64,000 nt of DNA from Propionispora vibrioides (lineage in GTDB: Bacteria > Bacillota > Negativicutes > Propionisporales > Propionisporaceae), in the NCBI RefSeq assembly GCF_900110485.1, contig NZ_FODY01000005.1, positions 15,093 to 79,092 on the forward strand, read 5' to 3'. This document shows, one piece after another, positions 45,147-54,439 of this stretch. Within the stretch, counting starts at the first letter, position 1; every line of letters starts with the position of its first letter. Made by a program: the position numbers and the translations under genes. The notes under the pieces were generated by a model. It did not search any database, was not told the DNA's origin, and saw nothing but the letters and a program-made list of their open reading frames with translations.

Positions 45147-45677
45147 CTAACTAGCTATAACCTCTTCCAGTTCTGACACAATTCGTTTTGATAACTCCAA
45201 CGCTTTGACATAGGCAAAGCTGGATTTTCTTACTGCTTTAGCAAGCAACACAATGCTAACCCGTGGTTGCTCGTTATCTTGTAGAAAAATATCGACATGC
45301 AATTTTTCAATCCAATTATCCTGTGCTTGCTTCTCTCTTATTTCACATTTTTTAATTTGAGTATACTTAAATATTTCCGGCAGCCTGTTTCCTGACGTAA
45401 ACATCCGATGATTAGGTAGACAAATAAGCTTGTGCTTCTCATCAAACAATACGATGTTTTCGATCTTTTTGGTAATTTCAAACTCGTCAATACATAACTG
45501 ATTTTTCTTATACTGATTATATATCTCCAGCAAATCGGCATATTCTTTCTGCACAATCGTCTCGGTAAAATGTCTGCTTACTATAGCATAGCAGGCTTTG
45601 CAGACATATCCACCAATGAATTTAAACCTTCCTAAGAATACACTTTTATTGCAAATAGCACATGTTACAGTAAACAC
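45147..45677 (-). CDS. DUF4428-like zinc-ribbon protein
   Basis: About 176 residues from GTG 45677, with GGAGGTG ahead. The N-terminus is a four-Cys ribbon (TCAICNKSVFLGRFKFIGGYVCKACYAIV) as in DUF4428. The rest is a helix, a PH/GRAM-like beta part (IENIVLFDEKHKLICLPNHRMF) and a closing helix. It lies inside the operon between the FGGY kinase (4 bases away) and the aldolase. A catabolic role is not suggested by the fold; signalling or regulation is possible. Confidence 0.65.
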   Translation of the reverse strand: MFTVTCAICNKSVFLGRFKFIGGYVCKACYAIVSRHFTETIVQKEYADLLEIYNQYKKNQLCIDEFEITKKIENIVLFDEKHKLICLPNHRMFTSGNRLPEIFKYTQIKKCEIREKQAQDNWIEKLHVDIFLQDNEQPRVSIVLLAKAVRKSSFAYVKALELSKRIVSELEEVIAS

Positions 45678-45728
45678 GCTGCACCTCCTTTCCCCGTAAA
45701 ATTGCAAAACTTCTTCAAGTACCAAGCT

Positions 45729-47204
45729 TTATCCAGGAAAAATTGCCTTTAAGGCGGGATATATTCTTTTATATACGGAGTATTTTTCTTCATATAAGCT
45801 GTGTAGTTGCTCATTAGGCTGAATCGTTTGGGCAACAACCACCTGCTTATCTACTACTTCTTCGATAGAATTGCAATATCCGCAGCCATACAAAGCCAAT
45901 ATACCGGCTCCGTAAGCAGGACCGGAGCTAATGTTCAATTTATCCAGCGTAATATGCAAGACGCTCGCCAAAATCTGAAGCCACAGTTCGCTCTGTGCGC
46001 CACCACCAACAATCTTAGCTCTTTTAAATTCTATTCCCATGCTCCGTAAAACCTCAACAACATCCCGAAAGGCAAACGCAACACCTTCCAGCACGGCTTG
46101 AGTCAAATGCCGTCTCTCTGTATGAATGCCTAAGCCCAGAAACGCGCCTCGAATCAACGTATCGGCAAAGACCAGCTTATCTCCGGTCAAATGGGGGAAA
46201 AACATCACATCATTTTTTCCCAGCTCATCATAGTTAATCTTTCTTTGCTCCCCTGCATAATCATGGGTGGCAAGTACATTCTCCATTAACCATTTATTAC
46301 AGGAGGCACTAGCTTGCACCACGCCTTGCAATAGATTGATCACCGTATCATCGGCAATAGAAAATAAGATATTTTTTGCCCTTCCGCTAAAATTGGCTTG
46401 CTTGCAAGGCACACAAATCACACCAGAAGTTCCTAAGGATATAACGGGATAATCAATATCAATGCCGCCTGCCGAAATCGTGGCCGCCGGATTATCGCCT
46501 GTTCCAACTACCACTTTTACGTTTTTGCGCATTCCTAGCATACTGGCTAACTCCTCTTTTAAAGAACCGGCGATAGCTGCCGAGCTTTTAATTTCAGGCA
46601 AGATATGATCTATGCCAATCATCGCCTGCATCTTCGCCGACCATTGCTGCCGGTCAAAATCGAATAAGGCGGAAGTGGACGCATCGCAGTAATCTGTGGA
46701 CATAACGCCGGTTAAGCGATAAACAATATAATCTTTGGCAATCAGCATGGTTTTGACTCGGCGGAAATTTTCCTTTTCATTTTCTTTCAGCCATAAAAGA
46801 TTAACAGCCGGAGAACCAGTAGAAATTATGTTTTTTAATTTTTTAGTTTCATTATCCTTGTCAACTTCGGTTTTTACCCTGCTAACCAAAGCATGGGTTC
46901 TCGTGTCATTCCACATGATAGCCGGCCTGATACTCTGCCCCTTGGCATCCAGCACAACCGTTGTATGCATCTGTCCGGTAACACCGATACCTTCCACCTT
47001 TGAGGCATCACCGGGATCTAACAGCTCTTTCATTCCCGCAAGTATATTTGCGAACCAAATTTCAGGTTCTTGCTCTCTCCAGCCAGGTTGAGGCGAAAGA
47101 TTATCATAGTCTTTGGTTACCGTTTCGAGCGGTCTGCCCATTTCATTGATCAATACTAATTTAACCGCAGAAGTTCCCACATCAACACCAATAAAAAGTG
47201 CCAT
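45729..47204 (-). CDS. FGGY-family carbohydrate kinase (xylulokinase-like)
   Basis: A 491-residue actin-fold kinase. N-domain GVDVGTSAVKLVLI with the phosphate 1 loop, GWREQEPEIWF, GVTGQMHTTVVLDAKG (MHTTV is XylB-like), DYIVYRLTG, and the C-domain ATP site KIVGGGAQSELWLQILA and GPAYGAGILALYG. It should phosphorylate a ketose or polyol. With a PTS upstream, kinase and aldolase together could make a bisphosphate for cleavage. The exact substrate is uncertain; xylulokinase is the closest family label. Confidence 0.88.
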   Translation of the reverse strand: MALFIGVDVGTSAVKLVLINEMGRPLETVTKDYDNLSPQPGWREQEPEIWFANILAGMKELLDPGDASKVEGIGVTGQMHTTVVLDAKGQSIRPAIMWNDTRTHALVSRVKTEVDKDNETKKLKNIISTGSPAVNLLWLKENEKENFRRVKTMLIAKDYIVYRLTGVMSTDYCDASTSALFDFDRQQWSAKMQAMIGIDHILPEIKSSAAIAGSLKEELASMLGMRKNVKVVVGTGDNPAATISAGGIDIDYPVISLGTSGVICVPCKQANFSGRAKNILFSIADDTVINLLQGVVQASASCNKWLMENVLATHDYAGEQRKINYDELGKNDVMFFPHLTGDKLVFADTLIRGAFLGLGIHTERRHLTQAVLEGVAFAFRDVVEVLRSMGIEFKRAKIVGGGAQSELWLQILASVLHITLDKLNISSGPAYGAGILALYGCGYCNSIEEVVDKQVVVAQTIQPNEQLHSLYEEKYSVYKRIYPALKAIFPG

Positions 47205-47249
47205 CCATCGCCCTTCTTTCTACGAAAGTTCCGTTTACGATTTTCTCCG

Positions 47250-48293
47250 TTAATCAAATCGTAGAATCGTTTTTAAGGTGTCCGGGCGCGAAGCTTCCTC
47301 AAAAGCTTCTGTTGCACTTGTATACGGATACACTTTATGAATTAGCGGAGTAAAGTCGATCATTTTTTCAGCGATTACTTTAACTGCTTGTTGAAAGGAA
47401 TATACCGTCGGGCTAACCGATCCTGTGATAACAGTCTCCTGGGAATGAATACGACCACCATCAACTTGTAAGGGAGTATTAGGATGCATGGAGCTGAACA
47501 ATATGCACCGGCCAGCCGCACTAGTCATGCGGATTGCTTGTTCTGCCACCGCCGGAATAGCCGTAGTATTAAACACAACCTCCGCCCCTCTATGACCGGT
47601 TAACTCTTTAACGTAATCCACCGGGTCCTTTTCCCTTGGATCAAAGGCGATATCGCAGCCGTACATTTGAGCAAGGTTCCTCCTTTTCATATCCGGTTCA
47701 CTTAGAATGACTTTGGCACCTCTCAGCTTGGCTAGCTTTATATGCAGCAACCCCATAACTCCACCGCCAATCACTACGACTAGATCACCGATTTCAATTT
47801 TCCCATGACCGATGCTATTGAGAACGCAGGCCAGCGGTTCTGTAAATGCCCCAATTTCAAAAGGGATATCCTCCGGTAATACATATACATCACGCGTATC
47901 AATTGCAATATATTGGGCGTAGCCGCCAAAACCGGATATTCCATCCTTTGAATAAAAAGTCTTACTCACAGGCGCTTTTTCACATAAATTTTCTCTACCC
48001 TGCCGACAATAGCTGCATTCCCGGCAGGCAGGAATGATATAAGACACGGCATGTTGACCAATTGAAAATTGATTTTTATCTACCTTGTCCCCCAGTGCTA
48101 CAATTTCTCCGCAATACTCATGCCCGCCAACCCGGGGTAAACTGTATGGATTATTCCCTTTATAATCACGAATATCATTTGCGCAAATTCCGCTTGCCCT
48201 GATTCTCAATAATATTTCACCAGTTCCGGGGCTTGGTGTTGCCAATTCCCGGATCTCGATGTTTTGGGCTCCTACCAGCACTAGTGCTTTCAT
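47250..48293 (-). CDS. Zinc-dependent sugar/polyol dehydrogenase
   Basis: 347 residues of the medium-chain alcohol dehydrogenase family (sorbitol/threonine dehydrogenase type). Catalytic zinc ligands are in RASGICANDIRDY and GGHEYCGEIV; the structural zinc is held by CRECSYCRQGRENLC. The Rossmann segment is VVIGGGVMGLLHIKLAKLRGAKV. It probably oxidises a hydroxyl of the imported (phosphorylated) sugar alcohol to a ketone. It starts 143 bases after the IID gene. Confidence 0.88.
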   Translation of the reverse strand: MKALVLVGAQNIEIRELATPSPGTGEILLRIRASGICANDIRDYKGNNPYSLPRVGGHEYCGEIVALGDKVDKNQFSIGQHAVSYIIPACRECSYCRQGRENLCEKAPVSKTFYSKDGISGFGGYAQYIAIDTRDVYVLPEDIPFEIGAFTEPLACVLNSIGHGKIEIGDLVVVIGGGVMGLLHIKLAKLRGAKVILSEPDMKRRNLAQMYGCDIAFDPREKDPVDYVKELTGHRGAEVVFNTTAIPAVAEQAIRMTSAAGRCILFSSMHPNTPLQVDGGRIHSQETVITGSVSPTVYSFQQAVKVIAEKMIDFTPLIHKVYPYTSATEAFEEASRPDTLKTILRFD

Positions 48294-48369
48294 TTTCTTT
48301 CTCCTTTTACCTTTATTTCAACTTATGCTTATCACGACGGACTATCATTTTATCCATAATGAAAGAGTA

Positions 48370-48416
48370 AGTAAGAGTAATTTTAGAAAGTTCCTCCTAA
48401 AATCACTCTTATTACC
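48370..48416 (-). promoter_or_regulatory. Hairpin between PTS IID and the dehydrogenase
   Basis: GTAAGAGTAATTTTAG and CTAAAATCACTCTTA pair in the intergenic RNA. The T-run is weak, so it could be a partial terminator or mRNA-stability hairpin that sets the PTS-to-enzyme ratio. Confidence 0.45.
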
Positions 48417-48436
48417 CCATAATCACCGACTTATGA

Positions 48437-49267
48437 CTACACCAAAATCCCTGTCAGTCCGCCAATGACACCGATGGCGATAATCATGGCGATAATCTGC
48501 AATGAAGTTTTCCTGCGTTTTAGCAAAGAATAAACTAATAAGGTGAAACCAAAAGGCAAAATAGATGGCATAATTGCATCTAAAAATTGGGTTTGTACAT
48601 TAAAGGTAGACGTCGAACTAACAATATTTAATCCTACCTTCATGGTGACATAGTTGGATATTAATCCTCCCATAACCATGCAACCCATAATCTCCGCGCC
48701 TTTCAGTATCTTATTTAGCGTGCCTTGCTCTAGGAAGTTCATGATGGCCTCAATTCCCGATCTATAGCCAAACATAAAGTTAAAATAACTAAATGCATAA
48801 GCTAAAGCGACAATCACGGTACCATAAATGATAGATCCTGCAACAGTTCCACTCAAAGTAATATCTATACAAATTGCCAATAATATGGGAATAACCACTC
48901 CCTGCCAGATAGTATCTCCCACTCCAGATAAAGGTCCCATTAGTGATGTTTTTATACTAGTAATAAATTCTCCCGGTACTTCTGTTCCTAAAGCCTTTTG
49001 CTCTTCCATGGCAACTGCCATACCTAAAATACATGCTCCAAACTCAATATGCACATTAAAGAACTCAATCTCACGCCTCATTGTTTCTTTTCGCTTTTCA
49101 GGATCATTTTTATACAGCTTCATAATGAGAGGAGCAAACATATGGGCACAAGCCTGTCCCATCATTCTTTCATAGTTATAGCACGTTTGAGGAAAGGTTT
49201 CCCAAATCAGAAAGGCTTTCATTAAATCTTTCTTGCTTAGCAATCGTTTTTCATTTTGATCACTCAC
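48437..49267 (-). CDS. PTS mannose-family EIID component
   Basis: 276 residues. The N-terminal cytoplasmic helix has LSKKDLMKAFLIWETFPQTCYNYERMMGQACAHMF, typical of EIID. GPLSGVGDTIWQGVVIPILLAI is the conserved membrane region, followed by FGYRSGIEAIMNFLEQGTLNKILKGAEIMGCMVMGGLI. With IIC it forms the membrane channel of the mannose-class PTS. It overlaps the IIC gene by 8 bases. Confidence 0.92.
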   Translation of the reverse strand: MSDQNEKRLLSKKDLMKAFLIWETFPQTCYNYERMMGQACAHMFAPLIMKLYKNDPEKRKETMRREIEFFNVHIEFGACILGMAVAMEEQKALGTEVPGEFITSIKTSLMGPLSGVGDTIWQGVVIPILLAICIDITLSGTVAGSIIYGTVIVALAYAFSYFNFMFGYRSGIEAIMNFLEQGTLNKILKGAEIMGCMVMGGLISNYVTMKVGLNIVSSTSTFNVQTQFLDAIMPSILPFGFTLLVYSLLKRRKTSLQIIAMIIAIGVIGGLTGILV

Positions 49268-50018
49268 TTAAAGTCCCCCCTTTTGTAGCAGGCTGCAGTT
49301 GTACATAGATGATGGCGATAATGGCTGCAATGACGCCTAGCGGTAATAAACTTAGTTTAGAATATACGGCTAGCACGAACCCAAAGAAGAAAAACACCCG
49401 GGCATCGCCCTTAAAAATATATTGTAGAGTAATGCCAATCCCTAATGCCGGCATCATTTGACCAATAACTTTAAAAATAGTTAAAATATTACCACTGAGT
49501 AAATTAATGAAATTGAGAATGTAAGCCGATCCATAATAAGCTGCCAGACCACAGGGAATAACTGTCATGACAAAGCACATAAGCTGCGGGAAAAGAACAT
49601 TCGCTCGCCAGATTTTGTGATATTCCTCTCTTTCGATATATCTATCCGCGGCATGAACAAAGATCGGATCAAGCGTCATCCTCCCATACCAGACAATCGT
49701 CCCCAATAACCCGATAGGCACTGCCAGCGACAAGGCTGTCGTAGCATCTAAATTTCCCGTAATGGCAAAAGCTGTTCCCAGAATCCCAGCCAATGCCATA
49801 TCGGCTGGCATGCTGCCACCAGCGGAAATGAAGCCTAAGTAGACCAGATTAATCGTGGCTCCAATCATAGCTCCTTTCAAAGGATCTCCCAGTATAATCC
49901 CTACAATAAAACCGCAGACAAGAGGTCTTTGCAAAGACCAAAGACCGACGAAAGGAAGATTCCCAATAGCAAAAAAGTAAACCAAACCGCATAAAAACGC
50001 ATCGAACGCTGACATCAT
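49260..50018 (-). CDS. PTS mannose-family EIIC component
   Basis: A 252-residue membrane protein, with PLVCGFIVGIILGDPLKGAMIGATINLVYLGFISAGGSMPADMALAGILGTA-type sequence over the first 90 residues and several later helices. It forms the sugar channel together with IID. AGAGAGGGATTC precedes the ATG. IIB ends 458 bases upstream, an unusually large gap within a PTS operon. Confidence 0.92.
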   Translation of the reverse strand: MMSAFDAFLCGLVYFFAIGNLPFVGLWSLQRPLVCGFIVGIILGDPLKGAMIGATINLVYLGFISAGGSMPADMALAGILGTAFAITGNLDATTALSLAVPIGLLGTIVWYGRMTLDPIFVHAADRYIEREEYHKIWRANVLFPQLMCFVMTVIPCGLAAYYGSAYILNFINLLSGNILTIFKVIGQMMPALGIGITLQYIFKGDARVFFFFGFVLAVYSKLSLLPLGVIAAIIAIIYVQLQPATKGGTLSE

Positions 50019-50133
50019 GAATCCCTCTCTTTCACAATATAGTGTTAGTCACATTCCGTATCTGAAATCACCAACAACGTTTTACCAAACAGCCAGTAAA
50101 AAAACACAACCATTATCTCCTAATGACCTTTAG

Positions 50134-50469
50134 GCAAAGCCAAGCAAATGGGCTTGGTGTAGCTACTTCACCAAAGGACGAATTCACCGTAAGATCGCAT
50201 CGGCTGCTTCTCGGCTAAAAGAACAGGCATTTCTGATGGGAAACTGCTTTTCTATGATAAAATGGGACGTAAATTTCCAATGGCCCATGTATACGGTCAA
50301 CCAAGACAAAACTTTGTGATATCACGCGCTTACCTGTCGATACAGAAAAACTTTCTGTAGAACTGCATTAACTCCATGTTCCGCAAACATCATTAGCAAA
50401 CTAATTGAGTTTACCGCTACACTTAGAAACTCAAAAGCTTACTATTGCGTAACCTCGCTGTTTCCATGA
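50134..50469 (+). pseudogene. Possible decayed ORF in the IIB-IIC gap
   Basis: On the plus strand a frame stays open for 112 codons except a single TGA at 50317. It reads GRIHRKIASAASRLKEQAFL, then MIKWDVNFQWPMYTVNQ and a second part after the stop. No start codon or ribosome binding site is evident and I recognise no family. It could be chance, but stop-free length in this AT-rich gap is higher than expected. Nothing else is visible in 50019-50476. Confidence 0.3.
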
Positions 50470-50476
50470 AAGCCCC

Positions 50477-50953
50477 TTATAACAAGTTTTTTATATCAAT
50501 TGATCTTTGATCAGGAACTAATTGATAATAAACATCTATGCCTTTATTGATCATATTCCGAATTGAATCTACTTCCTCTGGTGAACAGGACACGTTCTTA
50601 ATAAAAGGTTTTCTTTCTCCCCGCAGCCCCATACCGCCTAAAATGACTTCTTTGATTCCAACACCGCCATCAATTAATGCTTCAAAAGTAATCGGACTTT
50701 TGGTCAATATCAGAATCCTTTCGCCAGCGTCAAAGTTACCTTTTAAGTCATTAATTCCCTGCTCAACAGAAAAGACATCCACCGTAATTCCAGACGGTGC
50801 CAACGCCTTGATAATCCGTTTATTGAATGGATCTTTTTCAACCAATTCATCTACGATAACAATTCGGGTTGCATTACAGCTTGGTGCCCAGGCAGTGACT
50901 ACCTCGCCGTGAATCAGCCGGTCATCCACTCTTGCCACAACGATATTTTTCAT
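50477..50953 (-). CDS. PTS mannose-family EIIB component
   Basis: A 158-residue cytoplasmic phosphotransfer protein. The active-site His15 is in ARVDDRLIHGEVVTAW. Other family marks are RIVIVDE and a C-terminal YYQLVPDQRS. It passes phosphate from IIA to the sugar. It starts directly after the IIA stop (adjacent codons). Confidence 0.92.
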   Translation of the reverse strand: MKNIVVARVDDRLIHGEVVTAWAPSCNATRIVIVDELVEKDPFNKRIIKALAPSGITVDVFSVEQGINDLKGNFDAGERILILTKSPITFEALIDGGVGIKEVILGGMGLRGERKPFIKNVSCSPEEVDSIRNMINKGIDVYYQLVPDQRSIDIKNLL

Positions 50954-51355
50954 TTACATGACCTCCTTCAAATAATTTTTTACATCAGAAATGGAATCTT
51001 TGGCACTTTTCATAATTTCCGCACACAGTTCCTCACCTTTCAACAAAGTGCGTTTATTCATGATTTCTATGAATAGAGGTAGGTTAATGCCCGTAATATG
51101 ATAGATAGGATAATCTTTCATTAAAGAGACCACCACATTAAAAGGACTGCCGTGAAATAAATCTGTCAAAAATAAAAACTCTTCTTTGTCTTCGGAATTT
51201 TTCATCTCCTCCTCCAATAAATTTCTCAGGGTGTGCGTACTATCAGTAGGATATAAGCCAAAAGCAACCACATTCTCCTGTTTCCCAATAATCATCTGCG
51301 CACTTTCCAATAAGCCTTTGGCAAAACTGCCGTGGGATACTACTATGATTTTCAT
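50954..51355 (-). CDS. PTS mannose-family EIIA component
   Basis: 133 residues, with the phosphorylated His in IIVVSHGSFAKGLLES (residue 9) and DLFHGSPFNVV later. The first gene of the sigma-54-type operon, accepting phosphate from HPr. AGAGGTTGAAG before the ATG. Confidence 0.92.
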   Translation of the reverse strand: MKIIVVSHGSFAKGLLESAQMIIGKQENVVAFGLYPTDSTHTLRNLLEEEMKNSEDKEEFLFLTDLFHGSPFNVVVSLMKDYPIYHITGINLPLFIEIMNKRTLLKGEELCAEIMKSAKDSISDVKNYLKEVM

Positions 51356-51450
51356 TCTTCAACCTCTTTTCCGTTATAATTCATCCATTTCTTGTTGGCG
51401 ACATATCACTGAGTATTTTTCTATCTGATGTCTGCTCATCTATAATTAAA

Positions 51451-51465
51451 GCAAGTTTCGTGCCA
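51451..51465 (-). promoter_or_regulatory. Sigma-54 (-24/-12) promoter of the PTS operon
   Basis: On the minus strand TGGCAC, GAAAC, TTGC matches the TGGCAC-N5-TTGC consensus exactly, about 95 bases before the IIA start. The divergently irrelevant but adjacent LevR-type activator, which has a GAFTGA loop, is the expected partner. Confidence 0.88.
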
Positions 51466-51514
51466 AAATGCGTTTCAATCAAAAGTTTTTTTAATCCCTA
51501 CATTTTGTTGACAT

Positions 51515-51558
51515 GAAAAAAAAAGAAACCGGTTGATTTACAACCAGTTTCAAAATAT
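51515..51558 (-). terminator. Terminator of the levR-like gene
   Basis: GAAACTGGTTG, 6-base loop, CAACCGGTTTC, followed by a long T-run on the minus strand. Confidence 0.85.
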
Positions 51559-51569
51559 AGGTTTATCAG

Positions 51570-54158
51570 TCAAATGTGTTTCGCAAGTGTTTTAAATATA
51601 TTAAAGATAAAAACATATTCCGTGTCAGGAATGCAAATCTCGAAAAACTCTTCTACTTTGCTGAGTTTAACCTTTATTAAAGAAATCATATCCATATTCG
51701 TTTCCAAAATAGCATCCGTTTTATCGTATTCTAAAGAAATATTTCGCAAAACTCTTTCTATCATACAAGCACAATGGAAGATAAACTTGATTCGCAGGCA
51801 ATCATCTATTTCAACTTCTAAGCCATCCGCTATTTCCGTTAATACTTGATCAAACATATGATAAATTTTTCTGGAATCCAAAAAGCTAAGTGTTTCATCT
51901 AAGATCCTTAAAATGTTATCTTGAAAATAATCATTCATCTTATTATGATTAAATTCAATAATAGCTGGCGTATCCCGATTATTATATTCTTCCGATCTGA
52001 TTTTTTGTATATCGGCTGTTAAATCTTCGATGTCCAGGTCCGCTAAAAATAGTGATTTACGGGTAGCTTCAATCACGATAGGCGTACTGACCATATCAAT
52101 CGTGCTGGTTTTAATGCCTGTTTCTTCTGTAATCATCTGGGCAAAGGAAAGCAATGATCCCATATCGACCAATAGCAGCACTCCCTTGCCGCGATTGATT
52201 TCTTTTACTTTTTCTTTGACCTTTTCATAGATATCTTTAATATTGGCTGTTAACGGCATATCAATCCCATACGCGTGCTCTGTATCCAGCAATTGATTTG
52301 CCACTTTCGCCATGCCTGTTGCAGTATTATCACCATGGGCCACAACAATAACGCCAATATTCTTACGGACTCCTACTTCCCGAAAAGCATATAGAAACAT
52401 GGTTAAATAAGCAATTTCATCATCCGGTATTTTAATATAGAATTCGGTTTCGAGTTCGCTGCGTAATTTTGTAGCAACCTGGAACTCTTCCTTATGTTTA
52501 GGCTGCGTCTTATGCTGATTATCTATGTAGTTCTCGTAGCCATTATGCAACCTTATAATTAAAGCATTGATATGCAAAGCCAGTCCGTATAATATTTTTT
52601 TATTATAATCTGTACCAAATAGCTTTGATTCGTTTAATACTCTTTCAATGATATCAATAATTTTCACATCAACAATTTTAGCAATTACATCTTTAGTATA
52701 ATAAAAATTCTTGGTTTTAATCTTGGAAAACAATGTATCAAAGTAATTATCTATCTGATTATTTAATTCTTGCAAGATTTGATTTTCCGGTAAATTGCTG
52801 TTAACTCTCTTCTCCCAGCTTTTTTCGATGATTTTGTAGAAGTTATCACTTAAGCTATTATCCTGAAGCACCAATGGCTCTTTATCCTGATCAGTTTGAG
52901 AACAATCAAAAACAATATCCGTTACTAAGGTATTATTAAAATTTTGTGTCATATTTTTCCTATATTCACTAATTTTAAAAATACCATCTTTCATATTACT
53001 AGATAGCTGAGACAACTTTACAATAATCATATCCTGCTTAAACCTTATATATTCCAGGAAAGCTTTCGCACAGATAAGCTGTATATTGCTTTTTAACTGG
53101 CCTATATTGGCATTGCACTCATAAAGCATGAGTATCCGTATCAATTCATGATTGACTTTAATCGAGGTACCGATGCGCTGCGCTTCTACTGAAAAAAATT
53201 CATAAATAAAATCCTGCCTCTCCTGCAGGGTAAACTCACTTAAATCCGGCATTTTTATTATCACCGGTATCCTGCGAAGAAAAGTACTTAATACGGCCGT
53301 ATTGGGGTCCTCTGTTGTTGCCGCGATAATCCTTACATTAACCGTATGATAAAGATCGGTCTCTCCCAATTTTCGGTAAATTCCTTTATCCATAATCAAA
53401 AACAGCATTTCCTGCCCTTCCGGCGGCAGTCTATGAATTTCATCTAAAAAGAGGATTCCCTGATTCGCCCGGCTTACCAGACCTTCCTTATTCTTATCCG
53501 CTCCGGTAAAAGCTCCTTTCACATGTCCGAAGAGATGAGATAAGAGCAACTGTGCATTATCCGTATAATCAGCACAGTTAAAAATGACGAAAGGTGTATC
53601 CTCTTTAAATATCTTTGTTTCTATCCCGTATTTATACATGGCTTCCGCAAAAGTAGTCTTGCCTACGCCTGTGGAACCGGTAATCAATGTATGTAGTCCG
53701 TTAGGGGGATATAAAATAGCGGCCTTAGCCTGTTCAATTTGCGTTTTCAACGAACCGTCGGCACCAATATAGCTGCTAAACACACTGTTATTCTGTTCCT
53801 GTATAACCTCCTTAGGGAAGTTGTTCTTATTTTGATTATGCAGCAAATAGTCTTTAAACGCGCTCATGTCATCAAACGTATTATCGGCAAAAACCATGCC
53901 CAGCTTTTGTTCCATAATCCCCTTGTGCAAATAATAGACTGGCTTGCCTTTTATCTTTAATAACTTGTTTTCTTTAAATAACTCATTTAATTCCTTGCTG
54001 GTATTGGCTCTGCTGATATGTAAACACTGTCCGATGGTTGTGGCATCATAACCAATCTGGCGTTGCTGCCCAATAGACTGTTCATCAATTTGGCAAGTTA
54101 ATGTTTCCAGTTGTAAATATACTTTCTCTTCTCTTTTTAATACAACCTGATGATCCAT
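51570..54158 (-). CDS. levR: LevR-family sigma-54-dependent activator with PRD and PTS EIIA domains
   Basis: 862 residues. An N-terminal helix-turn-helix lies at about 40-80 (TTIGQCLHISRANTSKELNEL). The AAA+ domain has Walker A GSTGVGKTTFAEAMYKYG, Walker B ILFLDEIHRLP and the sigma-54-contacting GAFTGADKN. A PRD follows (about 470-560), then an EIIA-Man-like domain with GVIVVAHGDNTATG (about 575), and a second PRD near the C-terminus. Such regulators are switched by HPr and PTS phosphorylation and activate a mannose-class PTS operon. It has its own terminator upstream of that operon. The symbol is by family. Confidence 0.9.
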   Translation of the reverse strand: MDHQVVLKREEKVYLQLETLTCQIDEQSIGQQRQIGYDATTIGQCLHISRANTSKELNELFKENKLLKIKGKPVYYLHKGIMEQKLGMVFADNTFDDMSAFKDYLLHNQNKNNFPKEVIQEQNNSVFSSYIGADGSLKTQIEQAKAAILYPPNGLHTLITGSTGVGKTTFAEAMYKYGIETKIFKEDTPFVIFNCADYTDNAQLLLSHLFGHVKGAFTGADKNKEGLVSRANQGILFLDEIHRLPPEGQEMLFLIMDKGIYRKLGETDLYHTVNVRIIAATTEDPNTAVLSTFLRRIPVIIKMPDLSEFTLQERQDFIYEFFSVEAQRIGTSIKVNHELIRILMLYECNANIGQLKSNIQLICAKAFLEYIRFKQDMIIVKLSQLSSNMKDGIFKISEYRKNMTQNFNNTLVTDIVFDCSQTDQDKEPLVLQDNSLSDNFYKIIEKSWEKRVNSNLPENQILQELNNQIDNYFDTLFSKIKTKNFYYTKDVIAKIVDVKIIDIIERVLNESKLFGTDYNKKILYGLALHINALIIRLHNGYENYIDNQHKTQPKHKEEFQVATKLRSELETEFYIKIPDDEIAYLTMFLYAFREVGVRKNIGVIVVAHGDNTATGMAKVANQLLDTEHAYGIDMPLTANIKDIYEKVKEKVKEINRGKGVLLLVDMGSLLSFAQMITEETGIKTSTIDMVSTPIVIEATRKSLFLADLDIEDLTADIQKIRSEEYNNRDTPAIIEFNHNKMNDYFQDNILRILDETLSFLDSRKIYHMFDQVLTEIADGLEVEIDDCLRIKFIFHCACMIERVLRNISLEYDKTDAILETNMDMISLIKVKLSKVEEFFEICIPDTEYVFIFNIFKTLAKHI

Positions 54159-54350
54159 ATATTCTCCACCAATCTATATACAAATAGTGAGTTCAGCCGA
54201 TGGAACACAAACAGCCGGAAGTTTTTTGCCACACAAAACCGTAGCTACTACAGGTAATCTCAAAAATTAAAATTATTTTGATAAATGTCTAAAGTAATCT
54301 TACTAGAAATGATAAGAGCAAGCAATCATTTTTTCCTATATTAGTTTATT

Positions 54351-54434
54351 GTGGAGCGCTAAATTCGTGCGCTCCACTGGCTGAAGCCAATAAAAATAAC
54401 CTCCGGCATACAAGCTATGCTGCGCCGGAGGTTG
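54351..54434 (-). terminator. Tandem hairpins downstream of jetD
   Basis: On the minus strand AACCTCCGGC and GCCGGAGGTT (54433-54398) are followed by TTATTTTTATT, a terminator. A second hairpin GTGGAGCGC/GCGCTCCAC (54351-54377) lies just beyond. Confidence 0.75.
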
Positions 54435-54439
54435 ATGAC

